Below are positions 7,648 through 14,891 of a DNA stretch of 32,577 nt, piece after piece. The DNA lies in NCBI GenBank assembly GCA_022750205.1, contig JAKIWD010000009.1:1-32577 (forward strand). Direction: 5' to 3'. Source of the stretch: Thermoplasmata archaeon. Its GTDB lineage: Archaea; Thermoplasmatota; Thermoplasmata; Lutacidiplasmatales; UBA184. The stretch's first letter is position 1, and each line of letters opens with the position of its first letter. A program made the position numbers and the translations under genes. The notes under the pieces are model-generated. The model did not search any database. It was not told the DNA's origin and saw only the letters and a list, made by a program, of their open reading frames with translations.

Positions 7648-8781
7648 ATGGTGGAGGAGAGCGTCGTCCAGCGGGGCCTCCAGGACGTCGTCGCGCTCGA
7701 GTCGCGCATCTGCTTCATCGACGGCCGGGGCGGACGCCTCATCTATCAGGGGTACGACATCCGAGATCTCGCCGCCCGCTCCTCGTTCGAGGAGGTCGCC
7801 TACCTGCTCTGGTACGGACAACTCCCGAGCGCCCGACAGCTCCACGACCTTCGTCAGCGACTGGGCGAGCTGCGGACCCTGCCCCGACCGGTGCTCGACG
7901 TGCTCGACCGCATCCCGGCAGACAGCCACCCGATGGACGTGCTGCGCACGGCGGTCTCCGCGCTCGCGGTCTTCGAACCCGGAGAGAGCCGTCCGGGCGA
8001 GAGCTCGATCGGCGGGGCGCTCCGGCTCACCGCCGTGATCCCCACGATCCTTGGTTACTTCCATCGGCGTCGGACGGGGGCCCCTCCCCTCACGGTGAAC
8101 CCCGAGCTCTCTCATGCGGCGTGGATCCTCCACGCGCTCCGGGACTCGCCCCCCACCGATCTCGAGGTCCGCGCCCTGGACGTGGCGCTCATCCTGCACG
8201 CCGACCACGAGTTGAACGCGTCGACGTTCGCGGCACGCGTGACCGCTTCGACCCTGAGCGACCTCTACTCGGCGATCACAAGCGCGATCGGCACCCTCAA
8301 AGGGCCGTTGCACGGCGGGGCGAACGAACGGGTCATGGAGCTGCTGGCCGAAGCCGGGAACGTCGACCGGATCGAGGCGGTGGTGCGGGACAAGCTCGCC
8401 AAGCACGAGCGGATCATGGGCTTCGGACACCGGGTCTACAAGGTCGAGGACCCGCGGGCGACGATCCTCCGGGACTGGTCGCGCCGCGTGGGGGAGGCCA
8501 AGGGCGACCTGACCTACTTCCAGCTGCTCCGTCGGCTCGAGGACGTCGTCCACGCCGAGAAGGGCCTCTACCCGAACGTCGACCTCTACTCGGGGTCGGT
8601 CTATTCCCTGATGGGTATCCCGAAGGACCTGTTCACCCCGATCTTCGCTGCCAGCCGCGTCGCGGGATGGACGGCCCACGTCCTCGAGGAGTACCAGGAC
8701 CTCCGCTTGATCCGCCCGATGGCCCAATACATCGGGCCTACGGACCTGACGTACGTCCCGATCGAGCAGCGGCCCGACTAG
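7648..8781 (+). CDS. gltA: Citrate synthase
   Basis: This 377-residue enzyme condenses acetyl-CoA with oxaloacetate to citrate, the entry step of the citric acid cycle. It has the short form of length typical of archaea. Conserved stations are the N-terminal LIYQGYDIRDLA, HADHELNAS near 184-192, the catalytic-His region KGPLHGGANE near 219-227, GFGHRVYK near 258-265, and YPNVDLYSG, whose Asp is the third catalytic residue. A 2-methylcitrate synthase activity cannot be excluded from sequence. It ends on CTAG at 8778-8781, a palindrome that also supplies the stop codon of the convergent mptD gene. Confidence 0.96.
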   Translation: MVEESVVQRGLQDVVALESRICFIDGRGGRLIYQGYDIRDLAARSSFEEVAYLLWYGQLPSARQLHDLRQRLGELRTLPRPVLDVLDRIPADSHPMDVLRTAVSALAVFEPGESRPGESSIGGALRLTAVIPTILGYFHRRRTGAPPLTVNPELSHAAWILHALRDSPPTDLEVRALDVALILHADHELNASTFAARVTASTLSDLYSAITSAIGTLKGPLHGGANERVMELLAEAGNVDRIEAVVRDKLAKHERIMGFGHRVYKVEDPRATILRDWSRRVGEAKGDLTYFQLLRRLEDVVHAEKGLYPNVDLYSGSVYSLMGIPKDLFTPIFAASRVAGWTAHVLEEYQDLRLIRPMAQYIGPTDLTYVPIEQRPD

Positions 8782-9200
8782 CGCGCTGGCTGCTTGTCCG
8801 TCCTGGCGGGGTGGACCGCGACGACCCGCATCAGCGGGTACCGGAGGTCGGAACGGTGGGCGAGTTCGGCCGTCACGCGCGTTCGACCCTGAACGAGCGT
8901 CACCCGGGCGTGAAGCATCTCGGCCGTGAGGTAGTGATAGGCGAACGCGCCCGCGCCGGTCGGGCCGGCCCGAGAGGGAACGATCCGGACCCGTACCGCC
9001 GCCACGTACGGCTGGAGGCGCAGGGCCTGCTCGATCGTGCGGGCGAGGCCGGCCGCGGTCCGCCGGCTGACGGGGGTCCCCAGATACTGGTGGAACACGC
9101 CGCCGAGCTTGATCCCGACTTCGAAGAGCAACGCCTCTCGGTCGGAGAGCACCGCCCCGTGGAGTGATCGGGGTTCCCGTCCCCGGGCAGCGGCCCTCAC
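8778..9200 (-). CDS. mptD: Archaeal dihydroneopterin aldolase (MptD family)
   Basis: This 140-residue protein matches the archaeal family that cleaves dihydroneopterin to 6-hydroxymethyl-dihydropterin and glycolaldehyde on the way to methanopterin- or folate-type cofactors. The core is FEVGIKLGGVFHQYLGTPVS (about 26-45), then TAAGLARTIEQAL and LQPYV. E27 and Q63 are 36 residues apart, the same spacing as the Glu and Gln reported as important in the Methanocaldococcus enzyme. The start is GTG at 9200, overlapping the stop of the preceding gene as GTGA, which suggests translational coupling. It is the last gene of the EF-1alpha run. The call rests on motif recall, not a search. Confidence 0.75.
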   Translation of the reverse strand: MRAAARGREPRSLHGAVLSDREALLFEVGIKLGGVFHQYLGTPVSRRTAAGLARTIEQALRLQPYVAAVRVRIVPSRAGPTGAGAFAYHYLTAEMLHARVTLVQGRTRVTAELAHRSDLRYPLMRVVAVHPARTDKQPAR

Positions 9201-9943
9201 GTGGTGCCCCCCACGGCGCGCTGGACGGTCGACGGGCCGGCGATGTAGTACGCCGCGGTGCCGAAGGACGCGACGAGCGAGGCAGCGAGCGCGAGGTCAA
9301 AGGCGACGGAACTTGCCGGCGGTCGGAACTGCAGCACGAAGAGCGACAGCGCCAGCGCGAGGGCGGTCACGGTGGCGACGGGCCGCAGGGTGCTGCCCCG
9401 CCGGATCTTCGGGAACGGGATCGGTACGACCATCAGTAGGGCGAGCGCCGCGACCAGGACCAGGAACGCGGCGGGCTGGACGCCGAGGAACCCGGGAACG
9501 TCGAGGAACAGGGCGCCCACGATGACGGCGAGGGCCGTCTGGGGCGTGGGGGCGCCGAGAAAGTACGGGTACTGAAAGCCCCGTAGCGTGAAGTAGACCA
9601 GGCGTGCGACGGCCAGTCCGCCCACGAGAACCCCGACGACCAGCGCCCATCCGAGCCACGGGCCCCACAACTGCGCGTGATCGCTGTGCCAGGCGATCAG
9701 CGCCGCAGGGGCGGCTCCGAACGTGATCGCGTCCGAAACGCTGTCCGCGACCCGCCCGAACGCGCCGGAGCTGCGGGGGCTCTTGCGCGAAAGGAGACCG
9801 TCCATCCCGTCGAAGACCACCCCCGACGCGATCAACAGCATCGCCCAGAGCGGATTGCCCGCGGCGACGTAGAGCACCGCGCCGACCCCGACCAAGCCGT
9901 TGGCGAGCGTGGCCAGGTTGGCCGCCAGGCGGAACCGGTCCAT
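9197..9943 (-). CDS. CDP-alcohol phosphatidyltransferase, probable archaetidylserine synthase
   Basis: A 248-residue membrane enzyme with about seven hydrophobic segments. The CDP-alcohol phosphotransferase motif is at about 45-71: DGMDGLLSR, then G and the two C-terminal aspartates in GRVADSVSD. D45, D48, D67 and D71 should bind the two metal ions. The spacer between the SR and the next motif glycine appears one residue longer than in bacterial PssA. The neighbouring decarboxylase points to CDP-archaeol plus L-serine giving archaetidylserine; that is inferred from context. Its ATG follows directly on the decarboxylase stop with no gap, and its stop overlaps the mptD start. Confidence 0.88.
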   Translation of the reverse strand: MDRFRLAANLATLANGLVGVGAVLYVAAGNPLWAMLLIASGVVFDGMDGLLSRKSPRSSGAFGRVADSVSDAITFGAAPAALIAWHSDHAQLWGPWLGWALVVGVLVGGLAVARLVYFTLRGFQYPYFLGAPTPQTALAVIVGALFLDVPGFLGVQPAAFLVLVAALALLMVVPIPFPKIRRGSTLRPVATVTALALALSLFVLQFRPPASSVAFDLALAASLVASFGTAAYYIAGPSTVQRAVGGTT

Positions 9944-10570
9944 CTACGCGTGCTCCCGCGCGATGGTGGTGACGCCGGCCCGCACCCGCTCCCCGACGGC
10001 CACCGAGGGGGTCACCCGGGCGGCCGGCAGCAGCACGTCGACGCGCGATCCGAGCAAGATCATCCCCAACCGGCCTCCCTTGGGCCCCCGGTCGCCGACG
10101 CCCACCAGGGAGACGAGGCGGCGCGCGAGGAACCCGGTCATCTGGACCACCTCGACCGGGCCGAGGGACGTCGCAAGCTGGTAATGTCGTCGTTGGTTGT
10201 GCCGGGCGTCGTCGACGAACGCCGGACGGAAGCCGGAGCCTTCGTCCGACATCGAGGCCACCACCGCGTCCAAAGGGAACCGGTTCACGTGCACGTCGGT
10301 GACGTTCATGAACGTCGAGATGCGGATGCGCTCGCCCTCGGTCGTGATCGCCCGGATCCGACCATCGGCGGCGGCCACGATGCCCTCGCCGACGAGCCGC
10401 TCGGGGTCACGCAGGAACACGGCGAAGAAGACGAAGAAACCCCAACCGACCAGTAGCAGAAGTCCGCTGAACGCCGTGCGGGGCACCCACGCCGCCGCGA
10501 CCCCGGCGGTGAGGAGGACCAACCCGCCGGCCGATGCCGCTAGATAGCGGCCCGACCCGGGCGCGAACAC
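9944..10570 (-). CDS. Phosphatidylserine decarboxylase-like protein, probable archaetidylserine decarboxylase
   Basis: A 208-residue pyruvoyl enzyme precursor of the short class. Two hydrophobic segments at about 10-29 and 34-53 anchor the N-terminus. FMNVTDVHVNRFPLD at about 87-101 is a strong family signature. The self-cleavage site is LGSRVDVLLP near 173-182, with cleavage expected between G174 and S175 to make the pyruvoyl group; short-type enzymes use GSR here rather than LGST. The product would be archaetidylethanolamine from archaetidylserine. The start is GTG at 10570, seven bases after the S10 stop, so it is co-transcribed with S10 and with the synthase that follows. Confidence 0.9.
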   Translation of the reverse strand: MFAPGSGRYLAASAGGLVLLTAGVAAAWVPRTAFSGLLLLVGWGFFVFFAVFLRDPERLVGEGIVAAADGRIRAITTEGERIRISTFMNVTDVHVNRFPLDAVVASMSDEGSGFRPAFVDDARHNQRRHYQLATSLGPVEVVQMTGFLARRLVSLVGVGDRGPKGGRLGMILLGSRVDVLLPAARVTPSVAVGERVRAGVTTIAREHA

Positions 10571-10577
10571 GGCCGGA

Positions 10578-10892
10578 CTACGACTTCAGGACGATCTCGA
10601 TGTTGACGCCGTCGGGCACCTGGATACGCATCACCTGGCGCAGGGCCCGTTCGTCGGCATCGATATCGATGAGCCGCTTGTGGATACGCATTTCCCAGTG
10701 GTCGATGGTGCTGGTGCCCCCGCCGTCCGGGCCCTTGCGCACGGGGACGCGGAGGTGCTTGGTCGGGAGCGGGATCGGGCCGGCGATGGAGACGCCGGTC
10801 TTTATGGAGATCTCCTTGATCTGGCGGCAGACCGTGTCGACCTTCTTCGGGTCGATCCCCGAGAGGGAGATGCGGGCCTTCTGCGTCGGCAT
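10578..10892 (-). CDS. rps10: 30S ribosomal protein S10
   Basis: A 104-residue small-subunit head protein. [14 protein letters not shown] begins the ferredoxin-like fold, [17 protein letters not shown] is the long loop, and [20 protein letters not shown] is the S10 signature, ending in [13 protein letters not shown]. Length and sequence are typical of archaea. It lies 36 bases after EF-1alpha on the same strand, the conserved tuf-rps10 pairing, and is followed closely by lipid head-group genes, which is not the usual neighbour. Confidence 0.97.
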   Translation of the reverse strand: MPTQKARISLSGIDPKKVDTVCRQIKEISIKTGVSIAGPIPLPTKHLRVPVRKGPDGGGTSTIDHWEMRIHKRLIDIDADERALRQVMRIQVPDGVNIEIVLKS

Positions 10893-10928
10893 CTCCGATT
10901 TCCCCCTCGCTGAAAGCGCCGGCGTCCG

Positions 10929-12209
10929 TTACGCTTCGCGCTTCTTGACGTCGATGACGACGCCCGCCGCGACCGTCTGGCCCATGTCGCGGACGGCGAA
11001 GCGGCCGAGCTGAGCGAATTCTTTGTACTTCTCGATCACCAGCGGCCGCTTCGGCGTGATCTTCACGACGGCCGCGTCCCCCGTCTTCAACGTTTGGGGA
11101 TTCTCCTCGGCGGTCTGCCCCGTCTTGGGGTCCAACCGCTTCTGGAGCTCGGTGAACTCACAGGCGACCTGGGCGGTGTGGCAGTGGAAGACCGGCGTGT
11201 ACCCGGCGGTGATCACCGACGGATGGTTGAGCACCTGGATGTTGGCGATGAAGCTCTCCACGACCGTCGGAGGGTTGGAGGCGGGGCCAGCGACCTCGCC
11301 GCGGTGTATGTCGTTCTTGTCGATGCCGCGGACGTTGAAGCCGACGTTGTCGCCCGGCTCGGCCTCGGTCACGGACTCGTGGTGCATCTCGATGGACTTG
11401 ATCTCCCCGGTCTTGCCACCGGGCATGAACACGATCTTGTCCCCGACCTTCAGCCGACCGGTCTCGACGCGTCCGACAGGGACCGTGCCGATGCCGGTGA
11501 TCGTGTAGACATCCTGGACCGGGAGTCGCAGCGGCTTGTCGAGCGGCTTCTCCGGGACCTTGAGGTTGTCGAGGGCTTGGAGGAGCGTCGGGCCCTTGAA
11601 CCAAGGCATGTTCGGGGACGCCTTGTTGATGTTGTCGTCCTTGAACGCCGAGATCGGCAGGAAGACGACCTGCGTATCGAGCTTGAAGCCCACGTTCTTG
11701 AGGAGCTTGGTCAGGTCGTCCTTGACCTCGTTGAACTTCTTTTCGGAGTACTGGACCTCTTGCCGGTCCATCTTGTTGATGGCGCATATCAACTGGCTGA
11801 CGCCGAGAGTCCGACTCAGGAAGATGTGCTCGCGCGTCTGTTCCTGGACGCCTTCGGCGGCCGAGCAGACGAGGACGGCCCCGTCGGCCTGGCTCGTGCC
11901 CGTGATCATGTTCTTGACGAAGTCACGGTGGCCGGGCGCGTCGATGATGGTGAAGTAGTACTTCTGGGTGTCAAACCGGCGGTGCGCGATGTCGATCGTG
12001 ACACCGCGCTCGCGCTCTTCCTTGAGGTCGTCCATGACCCAGGCGAACTCGAACGTCGCCTTGCCCTTGGACTCGGCCTCGGCGCGGAACTTGTCGATCT
12101 CCTCCTGGCGAATGTAGCCCGTATCGAGGAGGAGGCGGCCGACCGTCGTGGACTTCCCGTGGTCGACATGGCCGATGAAGACGATGTTAAGGTGGGGCTT
12201 GTTCGCCAT
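10929..12209 (-). CDS. tuf: Translation elongation factor EF-1alpha (aEF1A)
   Basis: A 426-residue GTPase that brings aminoacyl-tRNA to the ribosomal A site. The G motifs are GHVDHGKST (13-21), a switch region with [26 protein letters not shown] and NKMD. Domain 2 has [14 protein letters not shown] and domain 3 ends [15 protein letters not shown]. The frame is open far upstream, but the ATG at 12209 begins the canonical [19 protein letters not shown], and a TATA box lies 38 bases before it. It is first in a run with rps10 and the lipid and pterin genes. Confidence 0.98.
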   Translation of the reverse strand: MANKPHLNIVFIGHVDHGKSTTVGRLLLDTGYIRQEEIDKFRAEAESKGKATFEFAWVMDDLKEERERGVTIDIAHRRFDTQKYYFTIIDAPGHRDFVKNMITGTSQADGAVLVCSAAEGVQEQTREHIFLSRTLGVSQLICAINKMDRQEVQYSEKKFNEVKDDLTKLLKNVGFKLDTQVVFLPISAFKDDNINKASPNMPWFKGPTLLQALDNLKVPEKPLDKPLRLPVQDVYTITGIGTVPVGRVETGRLKVGDKIVFMPGGKTGEIKSIEMHHESVTEAEPGDNVGFNVRGIDKNDIHRGEVAGPASNPPTVVESFIANIQVLNHPSVITAGYTPVFHCHTAQVACEFTELQKRLDPKTGQTAEENPQTLKTGDAAVVKITPKRPLVIEKYKEFAQLGRFAVRDMGQTVAAGVVIDVKKREA

Positions 12210-12243
12210 TTCAGTGCGCTCCGGGCGCGCCCAAAAGGTGCCC

Positions 12244-12251
12244 CTATATAG
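12244..12251 (-). promoter_or_regulatory. TATA box of the EF-1alpha run
   Basis: A symmetric CTATATAG lies 38 bases before the EF-1alpha ATG. A start site about 25 bases downstream gives a leader of about 13 bases, typical for strongly expressed archaeal genes. It is the clearest TATA box in the window. Confidence 0.7.
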
Positions 12252-12452
12252 GCGTTGGCTCGGGGTTGGCTCGCCGGTGGAAAGCGTTGGAGCGTATCGG
12301 GCACCGACGCGCATTCTCGCATCGGTCCGCAGGCTCCTCCGGTGCGGGTACGCACGAGGCGGTCCGCGGCACGCACGCAGTGCAACGGGCCGGACCGCGT
12401 CCCCGGGCACCGACCCGCGGTACGTCACGAACGAATATCTTCCACGACGGTG

Positions 12453-13217
12453 ATGACCGGACCGATGGACGAGGAGACCCGCGAGCAGCTTCGACGCGTG
12501 ATGGGGGTGTCCGGTCTGCAGTCCTCCGACGGTCGCGCGGTCTCCCGCCTCGTCATTTCGCCGAAGCAATTTGGCGATTTTCTCCTCGCTCCCCCGTCGG
12601 AAGTTCCGGTAGGCCCGGTCTCCGGGGTCGCCGACGCCATCGAGCGGAGCTTGACCGAGGCCGGGTTCACCATTACTTCTCGAACGATCCCGGGCGCCCC
12701 GGCACCCTACCAGCTCACCGGTCGCCCGGCGCGCGACGGGATGGTCATCGGCGACCGGAAGGTCACACCCGACACCGCGTACAACCGGACGACGCGCTCC
12801 GTAGTGGTTGGGCTGCTGTTCGCGTGGCTCGCGCTAGTCGGTATCGCGGTCGCCGGCTTCCGGGGGTTCTGGATCCAGTCGGTGTTCATTGGGGCCCTAC
12901 TCCTCGCAATCCCGGCCTTCGTGATCGGAATCTTTCGCGGCTTGGGCTTCACCAGCGAAGTCGCTGGCGCACGCCTGGAATCCCTCGTCGAAGTTGGCAC
13001 CCGGTCCGACGGGGAGCTCCCGTCTCTGCCGCTCCGGGTGACCCTCGGGGTGGCGTACGTGCGCTCGCATGCCAGCATGCAGGGGGGAATGGCCGCCCGT
13101 CAGGTCGTTACTATCGAAAAGTTGCCGGCGCTCGCTAGCGTGCTCGGCTCGATGGACGCCCATTGGCGTCAGCTTCCCCCCTCGCACGTGCCGAAGGAAG
13201 AACGACTCCTACCGTAG
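12453..13217 (+). CDS. Membrane protein of unknown function with two transmembrane helices
   Basis: I do not recognise this 254-residue protein. An acidic N-terminal domain of about 110 residues ([18 protein letters not shown], then [19 protein letters not shown]) is followed by two hydrophobic helices at about 115-136 and 141-163, then a C-terminal domain of about 90 residues ([28 protein letters not shown]). Both soluble parts probably lie on the same side. The frame is open back to 12255, but upstream sequence has no protein character and overlaps the EF-1alpha promoter. An A/T patch at 12431-12438 could make ATG 12465 a nearly leaderless start instead of 12453. A hairpin directly follows the stop. 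Confidence 0.7.
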   Translation: MTGPMDEETREQLRRVMGVSGLQSSDGRAVSRLVISPKQFGDFLLAPPSEVPVGPVSGVADAIERSLTEAGFTITSRTIPGAPAPYQLTGRPARDGMVIGDRKVTPDTAYNRTTRSVVVGLLFAWLALVGIAVAGFRGFWIQSVFIGALLLAIPAFVIGIFRGLGFTSEVAGARLESLVEVGTRSDGELPSLPLRVTLGVAYVRSHASMQGGMAARQVVTIEKLPALASVLGSMDAHWRQLPPSHVPKEERLLP

Positions 13218-13242
13218 CCCTCCGCACGGCTCCGGCGGAGGG
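13218..13242 (+). terminator. Perfect 8-bp hairpin immediately after a stop codon
   Basis: CCCTCCGC (13218-13225) pairs perfectly with GCGGAGGG (13235-13242) across a 9-base loop, starting on the base after the TAG of the two-helix membrane protein. There is no T-run, so it may stabilise the transcript end rather than terminate it. Confidence 0.4.
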
Positions 13243-13331
13243 AGCCCTCACGGGAAGTAGATCCCAGGTAGGCCCGGGTCAGCCCCGAGGGGGGAAATCG
13301 ACCCGACGAAGGGGTCCCCGTTCCCAAATCG

Positions 13332-13337
13332 CTATAG
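13332..13337 (+). promoter_or_regulatory. Candidate TATA box of the thioesterase-MBF1 pair
   Basis: CTATAG in a locally A/T-rich patch lies about 50 bases before the GTG at 13385. A start about 25 bases downstream would give a leader near 26 bases and supports the late start chosen for the thioesterase. Confidence 0.4.
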
Positions 13338-13384
13338 TCCCAGCGGACCATCCCGGATTCCCCGCGCACCCACCGGCGCATCGG

Positions 13385-13903
13385 GTGCTTAGGACGTTCG
13401 TGGCCGAGGTTACCGCACGCACCGTCGGCGAGAGCCGCGCGACCGTGGCCAGGCTCACGGTTCCCTCGGATGCCAACGTCATGGGCAGCGTGTTTGGCGG
13501 CGTGATCCTCGATGAGGTCGACCGTACGGCCTACATCACCGCGACGCGACACTGTCGCCGTAACTGCGTGACCGCTTCGTTCGATCGGGTCGACTTTCTG
13601 GGGCCGGTGCACCTCGGAGAACTGTTGACCTTCCAGAGCGAGCTCACGTACGTCGGACGCTCGTCCATGGAGATCTGGGTCCGCGTGCACGCCGAGGACC
13701 TGCTGTCGGGAGACACGCGCCCCGTCGGCAACGCGTTCGTGACCATGGTCGCCGTCGACAAGTCCGGCCGGCCGATCCCGGTACCTCCCCTGACGCTCAA
13801 GACGCCCCAGGAACGCGAACGCTTCGCCGCTGGGCAGACCCGGATGGAGGATCGCCGCAAGGCACGACAAACCGTTTCCCGACGTACCACTCGGTCAAGG
13901 TAG
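13385..13903 (+). CDS. Hotdog-fold acyl-CoA thioesterase (YciA/BFIT-like)
   Basis: A roughly 172-residue single-hotdog protein expected to hydrolyse acyl-CoA thioesters. MGSVFGGVILDEVDRTAYITA is the family signature: the long helix with the catalytic Asp in LDEVD packed in the sheet. FLGPVHLGELLTFQSELTYVGRSSMEIWVRV and the closing FVTMVAVDKSGRPIPVPPL fit the rest of the fold. The frame is open back to 13163, but the upstream part overlaps the previous gene and reads as out-of-frame sequence, so I use GTG 13385; GTG 13400 is also possible. The C-terminus is a basic tail. MBF1 starts nine bases after its stop. Substrate is unknown. Confidence 0.82.
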   Translation: MLRTFVAEVTARTVGESRATVARLTVPSDANVMGSVFGGVILDEVDRTAYITATRHCRRNCVTASFDRVDFLGPVHLGELLTFQSELTYVGRSSMEIWVRVHAEDLLSGDTRPVGNAFVTMVAVDKSGRPIPVPPLTLKTPQERERFAAGQTRMEDRRKARQTVSRRTTRSR

Positions 13904-13912
13904 GAAGCGCGC

Positions 13913-14359
13913 ATGTTGTGTGAAATGTGTGGCCAGGATGTCGAGTCGATCAACCAGGTGCGGGTGGAGGGGACGATCCTTCGTTTGTGCCCGAACTGCA
14001 GCCGCTTCGGAACGGTGCTCGCGGCACCGGCCGCCGCATCGTCCGGGGGCGGTCCGCGTGCCGGTCCGACCTCGCCGCTCGAGGAACGGCTCGCTCGGGG
14101 CGGACGTCGGCTCGCCGAGCGCGATCTCTTCCGAGAACTTCCGGATATGGACCTCGCGCCAGACTGGTTCAAGCGGATCCGGATCGCCCGAGAGAAGCTG
14201 ACCTGGAGCCCGGAAGAACTCGGGAAGAAGCTCAACGAAAAGAAGTCCGTCGTCCTCAAGATGGAATCCGGCTCGTTCCGTCCGCCGGATACGATGATCC
14301 CGAAGTTGGAGCACCTGCTTCGGATCCGGCTCCGCGCCGATCCCGAGCCCGCCGAGTAG
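13913..14359 (+). CDS. mbf1: Multiprotein bridging factor 1 (archaeal MBF1)
   Basis: A 148-residue transcription-related protein that in eukaryotes bridges activators and TBP and in archaea associates with the ribosome. The N-terminus is a zinc ribbon (CEMCG at 3-7 and CPNC at 26-29). A Gly/Ala/Pro-rich linker follows, and the C-terminal Cro-type helix-turn-helix occupies about 87-142 (IRIAREKLTWSPEELGKKL, MESGSFRPPDTMIPKLE). This zinc ribbon plus helix-turn-helix layout is the archaeal form. A purine-rich stretch (AGGAAG) precedes the ATG. It is probably co-transcribed with the thioesterase and converges on the zinc-ribbon gene with a five-base gap. Confidence 0.93.
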   Translation: MLCEMCGQDVESINQVRVEGTILRLCPNCSRFGTVLAAPAAASSGGGPRAGPTSPLEERLARGGRRLAERDLFRELPDMDLAPDWFKRIRIAREKLTWSPEELGKKLNEKKSVVLKMESGSFRPPDTMIPKLEHLLRIRLRADPEPAE

Positions 14360-14364
14360 CCGTC

Positions 14365-14700
14365 TCAATGACCGTCTAGCGCCGCCGGGGGGCCGCGCGA
14401 GAACGGCAACAGTGGCTCGCCGGAATGGCCATAGTAGAGGCTGAGCCGCCGGCACTCCGGGCACCGGAAGCCCTTGAGGGAGGGAAGCTCCGAGTACACC
14501 GTGGAGATCGACTCGACGCTCGCGCCCGGTTTCCCCGAGCCGGGATCCGGGTCCCTCCAGATGAGGCCGGGCGACCGGCCAACAAGCGAGAGGTAGCCCG
14601 GCTCCATTCCCGCGCCACATTCCGGGCACGGCGGCCCCGAGGACAACGCCTGCGCCATCGACGCGAGGTTTGACTCTTCTTCCCGAGGGGGGGCCGTCAT
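14365..14700 (-). CDS. Small zinc-ribbon protein of unknown function
   Basis: A protein of about 111 residues with two CxxC pairs that should form one zinc site: CPECG near 25-29 and CPEC near 80-83, about 50 residues apart. Between them are GYLSLVGRSPGLIW and a Gly/Pro/Ser loop; GMEPGYL after the first pair and RRLSLYYG after the second resemble small bacterial and archaeal proteins annotated only as zinc ribbons. The ATG at 14700 is preferred over an upstream ATG because a TATA-like GAAATAGG at 14737-14744 would place the transcript start between them. Function is unknown. Confidence 0.65.
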   Translation of the reverse strand: MTAPPREEESNLASMAQALSSGPPCPECGAGMEPGYLSLVGRSPGLIWRDPDPGSGKPGASVESISTVYSELPSLKGFRCPECRRLSLYYGHSGEPLLPFSRGPPAALDGH

Positions 14701-14831
14701 CCCGAAAGCTCCCGACGAGGGGCCCATCGGCCGCATCCTATTTCACACCAACCGGGAGGGAGAGCGAGAGCCACCGAGCTTGGGCGGCAGTCTTCGCCTA
14801 CCGGAGGACGGCGTGAGGGGCTGCACGCGGC

Positions 14832-14837
14832 TTTATC
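14832..14837 (+). promoter_or_regulatory. Candidate TATA box of the surface protein gene
   Basis: TTTATC in G+C-rich surroundings lies about 58 bases before the GTG start. The same hexamer lies before topoisomerase I. A start about 25 bases downstream gives a leader near 33 bases. Confidence 0.35.
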
Positions 14838-14891
14838 TCGCCGGACGGCGAGGAGTAGTCGGAACTCGGACGAGCCCCCGAGCGACGGACC

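Noticed and set aside
7378-9300. Very long open frame on the minus strand opposite the MFS and citrate synthase genes
   Set aside because: It is antisense to well-recognised genes and is Arg/Asp/Gly-rich, as expected from a G+C-rich shadow frame. The same holds for long frames opposite uvrA, topA and the argF-thiolase region.
9197-9943. Bacterial phosphatidylglycerophosphate synthase as the identity of the CDP-alcohol transferase
   Set aside because: The motif alone would allow it, but the directly adjacent decarboxylase argues for serine as the acceptor alcohol.
12255-12452. N-terminal extension of the two-helix membrane protein
   Set aside because: It has no protein character and overlaps the EF-1alpha promoter region; the acidic start at 12453 or 12465 is more credible.
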